56,034 bases of DNA from Pseudothermotoga sp. (lineage in GTDB: Bacteria > Thermotogota > Thermotogae > Thermotogales > DSM-5069). Location of the stretch: the NCBI GenBank assembly GCA_003510135.1, contig DOKY01000008.1:64816-120849 (forward strand). The letters run 5' to 3'. Of the stretch, positions 17,462-25,754 are shown in pieces. The first letter of the stretch is position 1. Each line of letters opens with the position of its first letter. The position numbers and the translations under genes were made by a program. Below the pieces are notes generated by a model. That model saw only the letters and a list, made by a program, of their open reading frames with translations, was not told the origin of the DNA and ran no database searches.

Positions 17462-18904
17462 TTATCTGTTGAGAACAAGCGATATGAAATCAGCCTGCAT
17501 TTTTTGCAGGCTTTGTCTCAAGAAGTGCTTCATACTATCGATATTCTGTTTACAACTCTTAAGACGCGTTCCGAGTGTGCGAATCATCTGTTCGATACTT
17601 CTCTCGCCAGGGCCACCCATAACTTGTCTGACCCGTACGAAGTTGTCGACCAAAAGAACCTCTGCAACCTGATCTGGAGTCAGTGTGAATTTCTTTCCCG
17701 TCAGCCTTTCGAAACGCTCCACAAGCGAATCGTAGCTCATACCAGATTTGACGTACTCAGACACCACTTCGTGCGCCTGACGAAAGCTTATTTTGAACTC
17801 TCTCACCAAAAAGTCTGCCAGCTCCGTTGTGGTAGAGCCAGTGACGAGTGCAAGTTCCTTAACTCTGCTTTCGTCCACCACGATTTTCTCAACGATCTCT
17901 TTCGTCAGTTGCAAGGCCTGTTTTAAAACGTCAACCCCACCCAGAAATTTCGACAGGACCAAGTCTCCGTTTTCATTCACATCCTGATACGGTGTGTTGA
18001 GAAAAGCGTTCTCCACAGCATTGAACAAACCGAAAGAAACACTCGATCTTATCCTGAGATGTTCAAGGATAACAGGATTCCTTTTCTGTGGCATTATGCT
18101 GCTGATCTGTACTAGCTCGTCTGGAAAGTCGAAGATGCCAACCTCACAAGAAGCCCTGTGAAGAATGTCCTGAGCGAACCTCGACAGATCGCATGCCAGC
18201 ACCTTGAGACAACCGATAGGCATGCTGATCCAGTGCGAAGTGACGATCGCCCTGTATGAGTTTTCCACAGGTTCAAGAAAGCCAAGATAGTCACTGACGA
18301 TCTTTCTGTCTATCTTGAAACCGCTCGTCGTTATGGCAGCCGATCCCATCGGGCAAGCGTTTACAACTCTGAGAGTGAGCAGTAGCGCTTCCAGAACTTC
18401 CAGCAAATCAAAAGCCAGAGAGAGCAAATAGTGTGCGAAACTCGAAGGCTGGGCAGGTTGACCATGCGTGTACATGAGTAAGACGGTTCGAACGTTTTGC
18501 CCGGCTTTTTCTGACAGCTTTTCGACAAGATCAATCAGTTCTTCCGCCACTTCTATAAGTTCTTCGCGAACGCACATTCTGAAGATCGTCGCATCTATGT
18601 CGTTCCTGCTGCGCGCAATATGGAGGAAACCGGCTTTTTCTACACCTATCTTCTCTGAGAGCTTTCTCTCGATCAGAAAAACAAGATCCTCAACGTCTTC
18701 CGGTAGTATCTCACCGATTTTTTCATTTTCGAGATCAGCAAAAGCCTGGGCAATTTCTTTGGCCAGCGATTTTGGAACGATCTCGGTTCTTGCAAGCATG
18801 AGCAGGTGAGCCTTACTTATCTGAAAATAATAAGCCAGCAGATTCTTCCAGTTCTTGAAAGAGTTATCCAGGACTATTTGCTTGTAGACTTTTGAAAACC
18901 TCAT
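17462..18904 (-). CDS. Argininosuccinate-lyase-like enzyme of unknown substrate
   Basis: A 480-residue member of the fumarase/aspartase superfamily, all helical. Motifs: HIARSRNDIDATIFR near residue 95 (the ASL-type anion-binding block), MYTHGQPAQPSSFAHYLL near 145, and the family signature SSIMPQKRNPV near 265-275 in the mobile catalytic loop. These place it nearest the argininosuccinate lyases, but the usual WGGRF N-terminus is missing, the canonical TGRSRNDQ is altered and no argG or other arginine gene is nearby. Superfamily members cleave C-N or C-O bonds by beta-elimination, releasing fumarate. It overlaps the amidohydrolase stop by four bases and closes an operon with a CUT1 ABC transporter, so a catabolic lyase on an imported fumaroyl- or succinyl-type compound is more likely than arginine synthesis. 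This is inference. Confidence 0.75.
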   Translation of the reverse strand: MRFSKVYKQIVLDNSFKNWKNLLAYYFQISKAHLLMLARTEIVPKSLAKEIAQAFADLENEKIGEILPEDVEDLVFLIERKLSEKIGVEKAGFLHIARSRNDIDATIFRMCVREELIEVAEELIDLVEKLSEKAGQNVRTVLLMYTHGQPAQPSSFAHYLLSLAFDLLEVLEALLLTLRVVNACPMGSAAITTSGFKIDRKIVSDYLGFLEPVENSYRAIVTSHWISMPIGCLKVLACDLSRFAQDILHRASCEVGIFDFPDELVQISSIMPQKRNPVILEHLRIRSSVSFGLFNAVENAFLNTPYQDVNENGDLVLSKFLGGVDVLKQALQLTKEIVEKIVVDESRVKELALVTGSTTTELADFLVREFKISFRQAHEVVSEYVKSGMSYDSLVERFERLTGKKFTLTPDQVAEVLLVDNFVRVRQVMGGPGERSIEQMIRTLGTRLKSCKQNIDSMKHFLRQSLQKMQADFISLVLNR

Positions 18905-19776
18905 CTGACCATCTCCAGGATATCGTGCATGTTCTTGTAGAGAACTCTTTCTATCTCCTCATCGTTGTAACCGACCTCGATCATCGCCCTCAACTGTTCT
19001 TCAAGATAAACCTTCGCAAAGCCTCGCGGGAACCAGCTCGAATCCGTGCCAAAGATGATCCTTTCGGTACCAATGGTTTCCCTGTATTTCCTGAAGAGCA
19101 TGTGCAAGTTGAGCTCGTAAGGCATCCACCTCATCCACTGGTTTGACCCGCTCGTGTCAATGTACACGTTCGGACAAGCCCAGCATAGATTCAGCGTTTC
19201 GAAAACGTAGCCACATCCAAAATGCGGCACGATGAACTTGATCCCCGTAAACTGTTTTGCAACGTCGTGAATAATCAGGGGATTTATGTTCACATGGTAA
19301 GCAATCCCACCTGCCGCACCCATGATACCGAAGTGTATCAAGACAGGTATCTCGTGAGCGTTCGCAACCTCCCAGACAGGATACAATGATCTGTCGTTCA
19401 GAGGTGTGTTGACCTTGGGCCCGAGTATCTTGTAGCCCTTCAGACCCCTTTTTATACAATTTTCGAGTTCCTCCGCAGCGTTCCCATTCGACGGATCGTG
19501 ATGGGCATAGCCAACGAACTTATCCGGGTGACTCAAAACGAGTTTGATCATGTTCTCGTTACCGTTGGCCGTTACGAACACGATCCTGTCTATACCATGC
19601 TCTTGCGCCTCTCTGTACCACAGGTTCAAAAGTTCATCAAAATCGTCTATCTCTTGTGGCTCGGGAAAATTCCACGCTTTCAGCCATTTTGCTTTTTCCT
19701 TCTTCAACCATGGATTGTCTTCGGATTCTTTGACAAAACCGAGTGGAAAATGAACGTGCGAATCAATGAGCCTCAT
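18901..19776 (-). CDS. Amidohydrolase-superfamily metal-dependent hydrolase (amidohydro_2)
   Basis: A 291-residue TIM-barrel hydrolase. MRLIDSHVHF carries the first metal HxH motif; KGYKILGP, PVLIHFGIMG and IVPHFGCGYVFE give later barrel-strand residues; IIFGTDSSWFPRG carries the conserved Asp of strand 8. The set matches the amidohydro_2 branch, which includes decarboxylases and lactonases such as the pyrone-dicarboxylate hydrolases. Substrate unknown. I chose ATG 19776, eight bases behind AAAGGGTG and aligned with the usual family N-terminus; ATG 19782 overlapping the permease stop is possible. It lies between a CUT1 permease gene and an ASL-like lyase, with overlaps on both sides, suggesting a shared pathway. 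Confidence 0.85.
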   Translation of the reverse strand: MRLIDSHVHFPLGFVKESEDNPWLKKEKAKWLKAWNFPEPQEIDDFDELLNLWYREAQEHGIDRIVFVTANGNENMIKLVLSHPDKFVGYAHHDPSNGNAAEELENCIKRGLKGYKILGPKVNTPLNDRSLYPVWEVANAHEIPVLIHFGIMGAAGGIAYHVNINPLIIHDVAKQFTGIKFIVPHFGCGYVFETLNLCWACPNVYIDTSGSNQWMRWMPYELNLHMLFRKYRETIGTERIIFGTDSSWFPRGFAKVYLEEQLRAMIEVGYNDEEIERVLYKNMHDILEMVR

Positions 19777-19781
19777 TTGCA

Positions 19782-20603
19782 TCACCCTTTCAAACCGGAG
19801 AGCATTATGCCTCTGATGATCTGTTTCTGGAAGATCAAGAAAACGATGATCAAAGGAATTGTCGAAACAGTCGCTCCGGTCATTATTAGCTCCCAGTGCA
19901 TCAGATTTTCACTCGAAAAGGTTGCCAAACCCACAGGTAATGTGTACATCCTCGGTTTTGACGAAACTATCAAGGGCCAGAGAAACGCGTTCCAGTTGCC
20001 TATGAAGTTCAAAATAGCAAGTGAAGCCAGCGCAGGCCTGACGAGTGGAAGGGCCACTCTCCAGAAAATTCCAAATTCTGATACTCCATCGATCCTCGCG
20101 GCGTCCAAAAGGTCGTCAGGTATCGTCTCCATGAACTGTTTCATGAGAAAGATTCCAAAAGCGGTGATCATACCAGGGAACATGATACCCCAGTACGTGT
20201 CTATCCAGCCAAACCTGGACGACATCACGTACCAGGGGATTATCAACATTTCCGTAGGGATCATCAGCGTGCTCAAGATGAACAGAAAAATGATGTTTCT
20301 GCCTGGAAAACTGTACTTCGCTATTGTGTAACCAACCAGCGAGTCGAAAAACAGAACAGAAAAAGTTGTCGACAGCGCGACGATGAGGCTGTTCAAAAAC
20401 CAGTTTGGAAACAACGAGGAACCCATTATCTTTCGGTAGTTATCCAGTGTGGGATATTTCGGGAACAGATAAGGTCTGTATATCTCCCTAAACGGTTTCA
20501 AGGACGAGAGAACCATCCAGAAGAACGGAAAGATCATGACTACAGTAAGAACAGTCAAAACGATATAGCTCACGATCTTGACGATTTTATCGGACCTAGT
20601 CAT
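19782..20603 (-). CDS. CUT1-type ABC transporter permease, MalG-like
   Basis: A 273-residue permease with six likely membrane spans. FFWMVLSSLKPFREI near the N-terminus and the EAA-loop LLDAARIDGVSEFGIFWRVA with LPLVRPAL are typical of the second permease of carbohydrate-uptake-1 systems. It follows the partner permease by nine bases and precedes the amidohydrolase. No ATP-binding subunit is encoded in this cluster, so a shared ATPase from elsewhere is presumably used, as for many such systems. Confidence 0.93.
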   Translation of the reverse strand: MTRSDKIVKIVSYIVLTVLTVVMIFPFFWMVLSSLKPFREIYRPYLFPKYPTLDNYRKIMGSSLFPNWFLNSLIVALSTTFSVLFFDSLVGYTIAKYSFPGRNIIFLFILSTLMIPTEMLIIPWYVMSSRFGWIDTYWGIMFPGMITAFGIFLMKQFMETIPDDLLDAARIDGVSEFGIFWRVALPLVRPALASLAILNFIGNWNAFLWPLIVSSKPRMYTLPVGLATFSSENLMHWELIMTGATVSTIPLIIVFLIFQKQIIRGIMLSGLKG

Positions 20604-20612
20604 CGTATCACC

Positions 20613-21500
20613 TCAGTACTGAACTCTTCTGTTCAAAACCTTGAGTTGCAGGACGGTTATTCCCAATATCATTAAAAAGAGCACGACAGTTGCTGCAGCA
20701 GCCGTGCCCATGTCGAAGGACTTGAAGGCCTTCTGGTAGATATAAAGTACCAGCGGAAGAGTTGAGTTGAGAGGACCACCTGAACCCTGATCTGTCATGT
20801 TGTACACCTGTGTGAATATTCTAAGAAACATTATTGTCTCCATAACAGACAAAAACACTATCACCGGATTCAACAACGGGATGGTTATCTTGAAAAGCAA
20901 CTGTCTTCGGTTCGCACCATCGACCTTAGCTGCCTCGAGATATTCTTTCGGTATGTTTTGAAGTCCTGCGAGGAAAATGATTACACAGTAACCGATCTCA
21001 ACCCACACCGTTGTAGCAACTATGGATGGCAATGCTTCCGTCGTACTCATCAGAAAGTCTCTGGACGGTAGACCAAGGAGATTGAGAAAGTTGTTTATAA
21101 TCCCCGTGGGTGGCTTTTGATACATCCAGCGCCAAACCCAGCTTGTAGCGACGATTGGTGTGATGTAAGGCATGACGTAAATCAACCGGTAAAGGCTCTG
21201 CCCTTTCGTTATGTTGTTCAGCAGGAGCGCCAGTCCCAAAGAGAGGACTATCACACTCGGAACGCCGTAGAGAACGTATTTGAGTGTGTTGAGCAAGCTG
21301 GTCCTGAAAACGGGATCTTTGAATATGCGCACGTAGTTGGAAAGACCAACGAAATTCTTGACCGGCGATATAATGTTCCAGTCAGTAAAGCTCATATAGA
21401 AGGCTGAAACCATAGGGTAGAAGCGTACGAACACAAAAAACGTGAGGGGTACTGACAGGAACAGATACGCGGTGATAATCTTTTTGTGCCTCAATTTCAT
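20613..21500 (-). CDS. CUT1-type ABC transporter permease, MalF/UgpA-like
   Basis: A 295-residue permease with six likely spans. FYMSFTDWNIISP near residue 40 and the EAA-loop YLEAAKVDGANRRQLLFKIT are characteristic. The start is ATG 21500, preceded by GAGGTGAG; a longer frame to 21545 would run back into the binding-protein gene. A strong hairpin lies in the 41-base gap to the binding-protein stop and probably lowers permease expression relative to the binding protein. Confidence 0.92.
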   Translation of the reverse strand: MKLRHKKIITAYLFLSVPLTFFVFVRFYPMVSAFYMSFTDWNIISPVKNFVGLSNYVRIFKDPVFRTSLLNTLKYVLYGVPSVIVLSLGLALLLNNITKGQSLYRLIYVMPYITPIVATSWVWRWMYQKPPTGIINNFLNLLGLPSRDFLMSTTEALPSIVATTVWVEIGYCVIIFLAGLQNIPKEYLEAAKVDGANRRQLLFKITIPLLNPVIVFLSVMETIMFLRIFTQVYNMTDQGSGGPLNSTLPLVLYIYQKAFKSFDMGTAAAATVVLFLMILGITVLQLKVLNRRVQY

Positions 21501-21515
21501 TGTCTCACCTCGAAA

Positions 21516-21536
21516 GGGCGCGACAGAGTCGCGCCC
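21516..21536 (-). repeat. Intercistronic hairpin between binding protein and permease
   Basis: GGGCGCGAC and GTCGCGCCC form a perfect nine-base-pair stem with a three-base loop, starting five bases after the binding-protein stop. There is no strong T run after it, so it is more likely a message-stabilising or attenuating hairpin than a full terminator. Confidence 0.7.
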
Positions 21537-21541
21537 ACACT

Positions 21542-22786
21542 TCATTTACCCACCGATTTCCAGAACCTGTCCAGAATCGCCTGTTCTTCCTGTGCAGCTT
21601 CCTTGAACGCCTGTTCTGGAGATATACCCTTCAGCCAGACTTTGTCCACCGCGTCCATCATGACCTTCCTTTGAGCCGTTTCGTCAACAAAGAAGGTTGC
21701 ATGTGCGTACTCGAGTCCCTTCAAGAACGGGCCGTAGATCGGATCGTCATAGTACTTCTGCGCAACTGCCGGATTGGCTGGAAGCTCTCCAACCTTCTCA
21801 AGCCACATCTCCATAACTTTTTCGCTCGTGAGGAACTTTAAGAACTTAATTGCGGCATCGAGTTTTTCTCCAGAGCAGTTCTTTGTAATTCCATTTGCCC
21901 AGAAGGAAGCAAAGTTCGACCTGATCCCGTTATGCTCGGGAAGTTCAGCAACGCCGAAGTTGATTCCTGCCCTCTTCAGAGCCGCGATTCTGAAAGATCC
22001 ATCGATGTTCATCGCCGCTGATTGAGATGTGAAGGCAGTTATGTCGTCGTTCATGAATCCCGGATAACCGACTTTGTGGACCGTGATGAGGTCCGTGTAG
22101 AACTTGAGTGCCCCGGGGACTTCGTGATACATGACTTTTGTGTAGTCGTCGCTGTACGGTACACCCCCAAACTGTCTTACAAGAACTTCTCTTATCCAGT
22201 GATGCCCCTGACCGGATGGCTGAGTGGCCAGGCCTGCTTGAACAATGTTACCCTGTTTGTCGTACTTCGTGAGTTTCTTCGCCATTTCTATTAGTTCCTG
22301 TAGGGTTCTCGGTGGTTTTTCAGGATCCAGTTTGGCTTCTTTAAAGAGATCTTTGTTCCAGAACAGAGCGAGGCTTCTCACTGCTATGGGTACGGCATAT
22401 CTTTTACCCATGAACTCGACACCTTTTGCCACAAACGGGAAGAAGTTTTTCTGGAAGTATTCATCGGAAAACTCGCTCTCAGGAAGCGGTTGCAGATAAC
22501 CCGATGTGACGTACTTCGGTATCCAGCCGTAGTAGAGGTTCACAACGTCTGGTCCGGTACCGGCCGGAACCGACGCGGCCACCTTTTCGTTGAAGGCCTC
22601 GTAAGGAAACGTCACGTGCTCCACTTCGATGTCTGGATAGAGTTTCTGGAATTCCTTGATGATCTCGTCGATGGCCTTAACTTTGGTTTCGAAGTAGTAC
22701 TGCCAGTAGACGATCTTCACTTTTCCAAAAGCCGAGAGCGAAAGAGTCAGCAATATCACGACAGCCACCAGTAAGTACCTCTTCAT
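21542..22786 (-). CDS. CUT1-type ABC transporter substrate-binding protein
   Basis: A 414-residue extracytoplasmic solute-binding protein (family 1). A signal peptide occupies about residues 1-21 (MKRYLLVAVVILLTLSLSAF). The mature start KIVYWQYYFETKVKAIDEII, the GTGPDVVNLYYGW block and YAVPIAVRSLALFWNKDLF are standard for sugar and oligosaccharide binders, while NIDGSFRIAALK and FKEAAQEEQAILDRFW close the protein. Ligand unknown; neighbours (amidohydrolase, ASL-like lyase) point to something other than a plain sugar. ATG 22786 follows GGGAGGTGG; the frame extends to 22882 but without a ribosome site. First gene of a five-gene operon. Confidence 0.92.
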   Translation of the reverse strand: MKRYLLVAVVILLTLSLSAFGKVKIVYWQYYFETKVKAIDEIIKEFQKLYPDIEVEHVTFPYEAFNEKVAASVPAGTGPDVVNLYYGWIPKYVTSGYLQPLPESEFSDEYFQKNFFPFVAKGVEFMGKRYAVPIAVRSLALFWNKDLFKEAKLDPEKPPRTLQELIEMAKKLTKYDKQGNIVQAGLATQPSGQGHHWIREVLVRQFGGVPYSDDYTKVMYHEVPGALKFYTDLITVHKVGYPGFMNDDITAFTSQSAAMNIDGSFRIAALKRAGINFGVAELPEHNGIRSNFASFWANGITKNCSGEKLDAAIKFLKFLTSEKVMEMWLEKVGELPANPAVAQKYYDDPIYGPFLKGLEYAHATFFVDETAQRKVMMDAVDKVWLKGISPEQAFKEAAQEEQAILDRFWKSVGK

Positions 22787-22858
22787 AACGCCACCTCCCT
22801 CTGAATGAGAAACCTTCTCAACAGGAAGACAAATTCTGGCTGAGATTGGTTGCGCCAG

Positions 22859-22883
22859 TTTGTTAAGGGACTTTACTAACAAA
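22859..22883 (-). promoter_or_regulatory. Putative repressor operator of the CUT1 operon
   Basis: TTTGTTA and TAACAAA form a perfect seven-base inverted repeat with an 11-base spacer (about two helical turns between half-site centres). It begins one base downstream of the proposed -10 box, so a bound protein would cover the transcription start. Confidence 0.5.
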
Positions 22884-22884
22884 A

Positions 22885-22914
22885 ATGCTAACCGAGAAAA
22901 AGGATCATGTCAAG
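22885..22914 (-). promoter_or_regulatory. Promoter of the CUT1 ABC/amidohydrolase/lyase operon
   Basis: Read leftward: a perfect TTGACA at 22914-22909, an 18-base spacer and TAGCAT at 22890-22885 (four of six matches). The binding-protein start codon is about 100 bases downstream. Confidence 0.6.
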
Positions 22915-23017
22915 TTAGGTTTGGGGCGAGTTCGGGCTGTTACCAAGCTTCTTCGGTTTCGGTCATCATTTAAGCGGTTTGATTGACGTTTTTCTTCTTT
23001 TTTCTCCTTTTATCTCG

Positions 23018-23044
23018 TTGTTGCACATCAACAATGTTTGTTGA
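23018..23044. repeat. Two overlapping inverted repeats sharing a central half-site
   Basis: TTGTTG-CACAT-CAACAA (23018-23034) and TCAACA-ATGTT-TGTTGA (23028-23044) are both perfect and share the CAACA half-site. They lie between the pullulanase stop and the CUT1 promoter in a gap of about 295 bases that holds no gene. No T run follows, so these look more like protein sites than a terminator. Confidence 0.4.
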
Positions 23045-23081
23045 AATTCAGAACGACGAAAATTGACATCGCTGGACCGGT

Positions 23082-25607
23082 TCATTCCCTGAACATCACC
23101 AAGGCACTTATTGGTTTGAGTTCGATCTTTCCACTGAGTTTGTAAAGAACCTCGACGCCGGCGTGCTCATTGTCCACAACGACGTTCCATTCTCCTTCTG
23201 GCAGTTCGAATTCCACTGGTTGCACATTAGCGTTGTATATCACCAGAATCTCCTTCCAGGGATCGTTGTTCGCGTGATCTTTCAAAATGAAGGCAACGAC
23301 GCGCCTCGGAACCTTTAAAAAGACAAGATGCTTTTTGATTTCCTCTGCGCTTCTCATTCTGAACGCCGGGTGGCATTTCCTGAGCTGTATCAAGCCCTTG
23401 TGGTACTCGAACACATCGATGAACTCACTCTTTCTTTCATAATCCAGTGCGTTCAAAGAAATGGGAGCGTTGTAAGAGTTCTCGTTGAAATTCTTCGTTC
23501 TGCAGAAATCCTGTCCTGCGTGGAGGAATGGCACACCCTGACTCGTCAGGATGATGGCTCCAGCAAGCTTTTGGGCGTTTTTGAGCTCTTCCTCGGTCCA
23601 GGTTCTGATTCTGTCAGCCTTTGCGGCGAGATAGTTTTTGTCCCAGAGCGTGTGGTTATCGTGACACGCAGCGTAGTTTATCGTCTGCTCGGGCGAAGAT
23701 GCGAAGTCTTTGATCGTTCCACCGTAGTCTATACTTCCCACCACACCGCGCTTCACTCTCGTTTCCGCCCCGAAGGTCCCGAGCACGAAGCCCTTAGCGG
23801 TTGGCTTGAACACAGATCCGCGGATCGCGTCCCTTATCGAATCGTTGAAGACCGCGATCCTCGCATCCCCAAGGTGGTGCTTTCCAAACCTGACCTGCGC
23901 ACCCCAGCCACCCCAAGGTTCACCGTAGATGATCACGTTCGGATTGATTTCTCTCAGGGTCTTCTCAACCAGGAGCATGGTTTCTTTGTCTATCAGGCCC
24001 ATCTGGTCGAAGCGAAAACCGTCCACGTGGAATTCTTTCGTCCAGTGAACCACTGTGTCGAGCATGAGCCTTCTCATCATGAGTCTCTCACTCGCCGTCG
24101 TGTTACCAATGCCACTCTCGCTGAGATACTGTCCAGCTTTGTCGATGCGGTAGTAATAGTAAGGCACGGCCTGATCGAGCGGTGAAAGCTCTCCAACGCC
24201 GTAGGTGTGTGGGAACACCACGTCCAGTATCACGCCGATGCCGTTTTTATGGAAAGCTTGAACCATCCGTTTGAACTCTTTTATGCGTTCAGCTGGATCG
24301 AATGGGTTCAGGCTGTACACACCTTCAACGGCCATGTAAAGGTAAGGATCGTAACCCCAGTTGTAGTGATGTTCAAAGTCTCTGTTGATTTCATCTCCAG
24401 TGTAAAAGTCGTTGACGGGCAGGATGTGAACGTGTGTCACGCCGAGTTCTTTTATGTGATCCAATCCCGTGGTAACGTTGTTCGGACCCTTCGTGCCTTC
24501 TTCGGTCAAACCCAGATAGCTACATTTGTTTTTCACGCCACTCGTTGGAGAACCTGTCATGTCCGCAACGTGTATCTCGTAAATGATCGCATCCACGTAC
24601 GAATCGAGCCTCACCCAGCTGTCCTTCTCCCAGTCGGGTGGATTGCTCTTCTGAAAGTCCACGATCGCACTGTAACGGCTCTTCACAGAGACCGCCTTCG
24701 AGTAAGGATCTACCGATTCTCTCTCTTTGCCGTAGCTGAAGTATTTGTATCTGTAAAGCCAGCCTTCCAGATTCTTTTCAATCTTCGCGTACCAGACGCC
24801 TCTTTCGAGCCTTTCCATGTCGACGATCAGATCCGGCGCTTCTTTTTCACCTTCGTAAAGCAACAGCTTCACCCATTTGCTCACAGGCGACCAAACGTAG
24901 AACTGGCTGAACCGAGGTGTGTAGAAACAGCCCAGTGGTCCATCGTAGTGAAGCTGGTCCAGCACCTCGATCGCGTAAACCCGCGCCGGCTTGAACCCCT
25001 CAACGTGCAAGAAAATATCTTTCGAAAGGTCCTGCTCTGTGAGTGGCTCTGCCAGGTTCACCAGAAAGTGCCTCGTTCTGGTTATGTCGGTCGGATCGGC
25101 TTTTTCTAAACTTGCAAGTTCCACTTCTCTTTCATCGACGAAGATCTTCACCTTGTCGAGATAGGTTTTCGTTTCGATCGGGTTGGTGACGTAGGCTTCT
25201 ATCGTCGAAAAGTCTTTCAGTCTTGCGAAAAAGATTCTTGGACTCGTGTCGGGTCTTTTTCTGAAGATCTCCTCCACCCCCTGCAGAATCCAGACTTCAG
25301 CGAAATTGTTCTCAATCTCTATGAACCTGTCCTTCGCAACATCCTTCGCTTCCCACTCTTTGAGTCTGACGATGATTCCAACCTTTGTCAAGTCCATCCC
25401 CAAAACGACCGTCGCTTTGAGGCCAAAATCGTCGACTTCGTCGAATTGGTACGCCTTACCTTCCTGTCCCACCGGTTCAACAGGCCAGATCCAGAGGTTC
25501 CAACCTTCGTATTCTCCATCAAACCTGTGATAGTGAACAACAATCGTGGTGGATGAAAAGAGGACTGTCACGTACAGAGCGAGTATGAGCGAAAAGATCT
25601 TTCGCAT
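23082..25607 (-). CDS. pulA: Type I pullulanase, secreted
   Basis: An 841-residue starch-debranching enzyme that hydrolyses alpha-1,6 bonds in pullulan and amylopectin. A signal peptide spans about 1-18. Next comes a CBM41-type starch-binding domain (TTIVVHYHRFDGEYEGWNLW onward, to about 120), then linker and CBM48-like domains, then the GH13 barrel. The type I pullulanase signature YNWGYDP is present, along with DGFRFDQMGLID (nucleophile Asp), IIYGEPWGG (acid/base Glu) and YAACHDNHTLWD (third Asp). It closely resembles the Thermotoga maritima enzyme as I recall it. ATG 25607 was chosen behind AGGGGTG; the frame to 25643 lacks a ribosome site. Probably exported and perhaps anchored to the outer sheath. 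Monocistronic by position. Confidence 0.97.
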   Translation of the reverse strand: MRKIFSLILALYVTVLFSSTTIVVHYHRFDGEYEGWNLWIWPVEPVGQEGKAYQFDEVDDFGLKATVVLGMDLTKVGIIVRLKEWEAKDVAKDRFIEIENNFAEVWILQGVEEIFRKRPDTSPRIFFARLKDFSTIEAYVTNPIETKTYLDKVKIFVDEREVELASLEKADPTDITRTRHFLVNLAEPLTEQDLSKDIFLHVEGFKPARVYAIEVLDQLHYDGPLGCFYTPRFSQFYVWSPVSKWVKLLLYEGEKEAPDLIVDMERLERGVWYAKIEKNLEGWLYRYKYFSYGKERESVDPYSKAVSVKSRYSAIVDFQKSNPPDWEKDSWVRLDSYVDAIIYEIHVADMTGSPTSGVKNKCSYLGLTEEGTKGPNNVTTGLDHIKELGVTHVHILPVNDFYTGDEINRDFEHHYNWGYDPYLYMAVEGVYSLNPFDPAERIKEFKRMVQAFHKNGIGVILDVVFPHTYGVGELSPLDQAVPYYYYRIDKAGQYLSESGIGNTTASERLMMRRLMLDTVVHWTKEFHVDGFRFDQMGLIDKETMLLVEKTLREINPNVIIYGEPWGGWGAQVRFGKHHLGDARIAVFNDSIRDAIRGSVFKPTAKGFVLGTFGAETRVKRGVVGSIDYGGTIKDFASSPEQTINYAACHDNHTLWDKNYLAAKADRIRTWTEEELKNAQKLAGAIILTSQGVPFLHAGQDFCRTKNFNENSYNAPISLNALDYERKSEFIDVFEYHKGLIQLRKCHPAFRMRSAEEIKKHLVFLKVPRRVVAFILKDHANNDPWKEILVIYNANVQPVEFELPEGEWNVVVDNEHAGVEVLYKLSGKIELKPISALVMFRE

Positions 25608-25680
25608 CGTAACACCCCTAAGCACTATTCTATCCAAATCCAATTTTGCTCGGTGTTCATAACGGGCAGAATGAATGCGT

Positions 25681-25703
25681 TGACGATTCGGTGATGATCG
25701 TCA
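25681..25703. promoter_or_regulatory. Inverted repeat upstream of pulA
   Basis: TGACGAT and ATCGTCA, perfect over seven bases with a nine-base spacer. It lies about 75 bases before the pulA start codon and upstream of a TAGAAT -10-like box (25632-25627), where an activator or repressor could bind. Function inferred from position only. Confidence 0.3.
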
Positions 25704-25717
25704 CATATCGCAACGGT

Positions 25718-25754
25718 TTCAACTGAGAACTCGTCGGGAGTGAGTTCAGCTGAA
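25718..25754. repeat. Long hairpin covering the methyltransferase stop codon
   Basis: TTCAACTGAGAACTC on one arm pairs imperfectly with GAGTTCAGCTGAA on the other, with the stop codon of the minus-strand methyltransferase gene inside. Read leftward there is no T run after it; read rightward it is followed by GTTTTTATTTT. It may stabilise the message end or separate pulA from the flagellin unit. Confidence 0.35.

Noticed and set aside
17462..18904. Calling the lyase argH
   Set aside because: The N-terminus and the anion-binding block differ from true argininosuccinate lyases and no arginine gene is nearby; context favours a catabolic enzyme.
23328..25109. Long plus-strand frames antisense to pullulanase
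   Set aside because: Codon-pattern shadows of a strongly biased coding gene; no ribosome sites and low-complexity, His/Val/Phe-rich translations.
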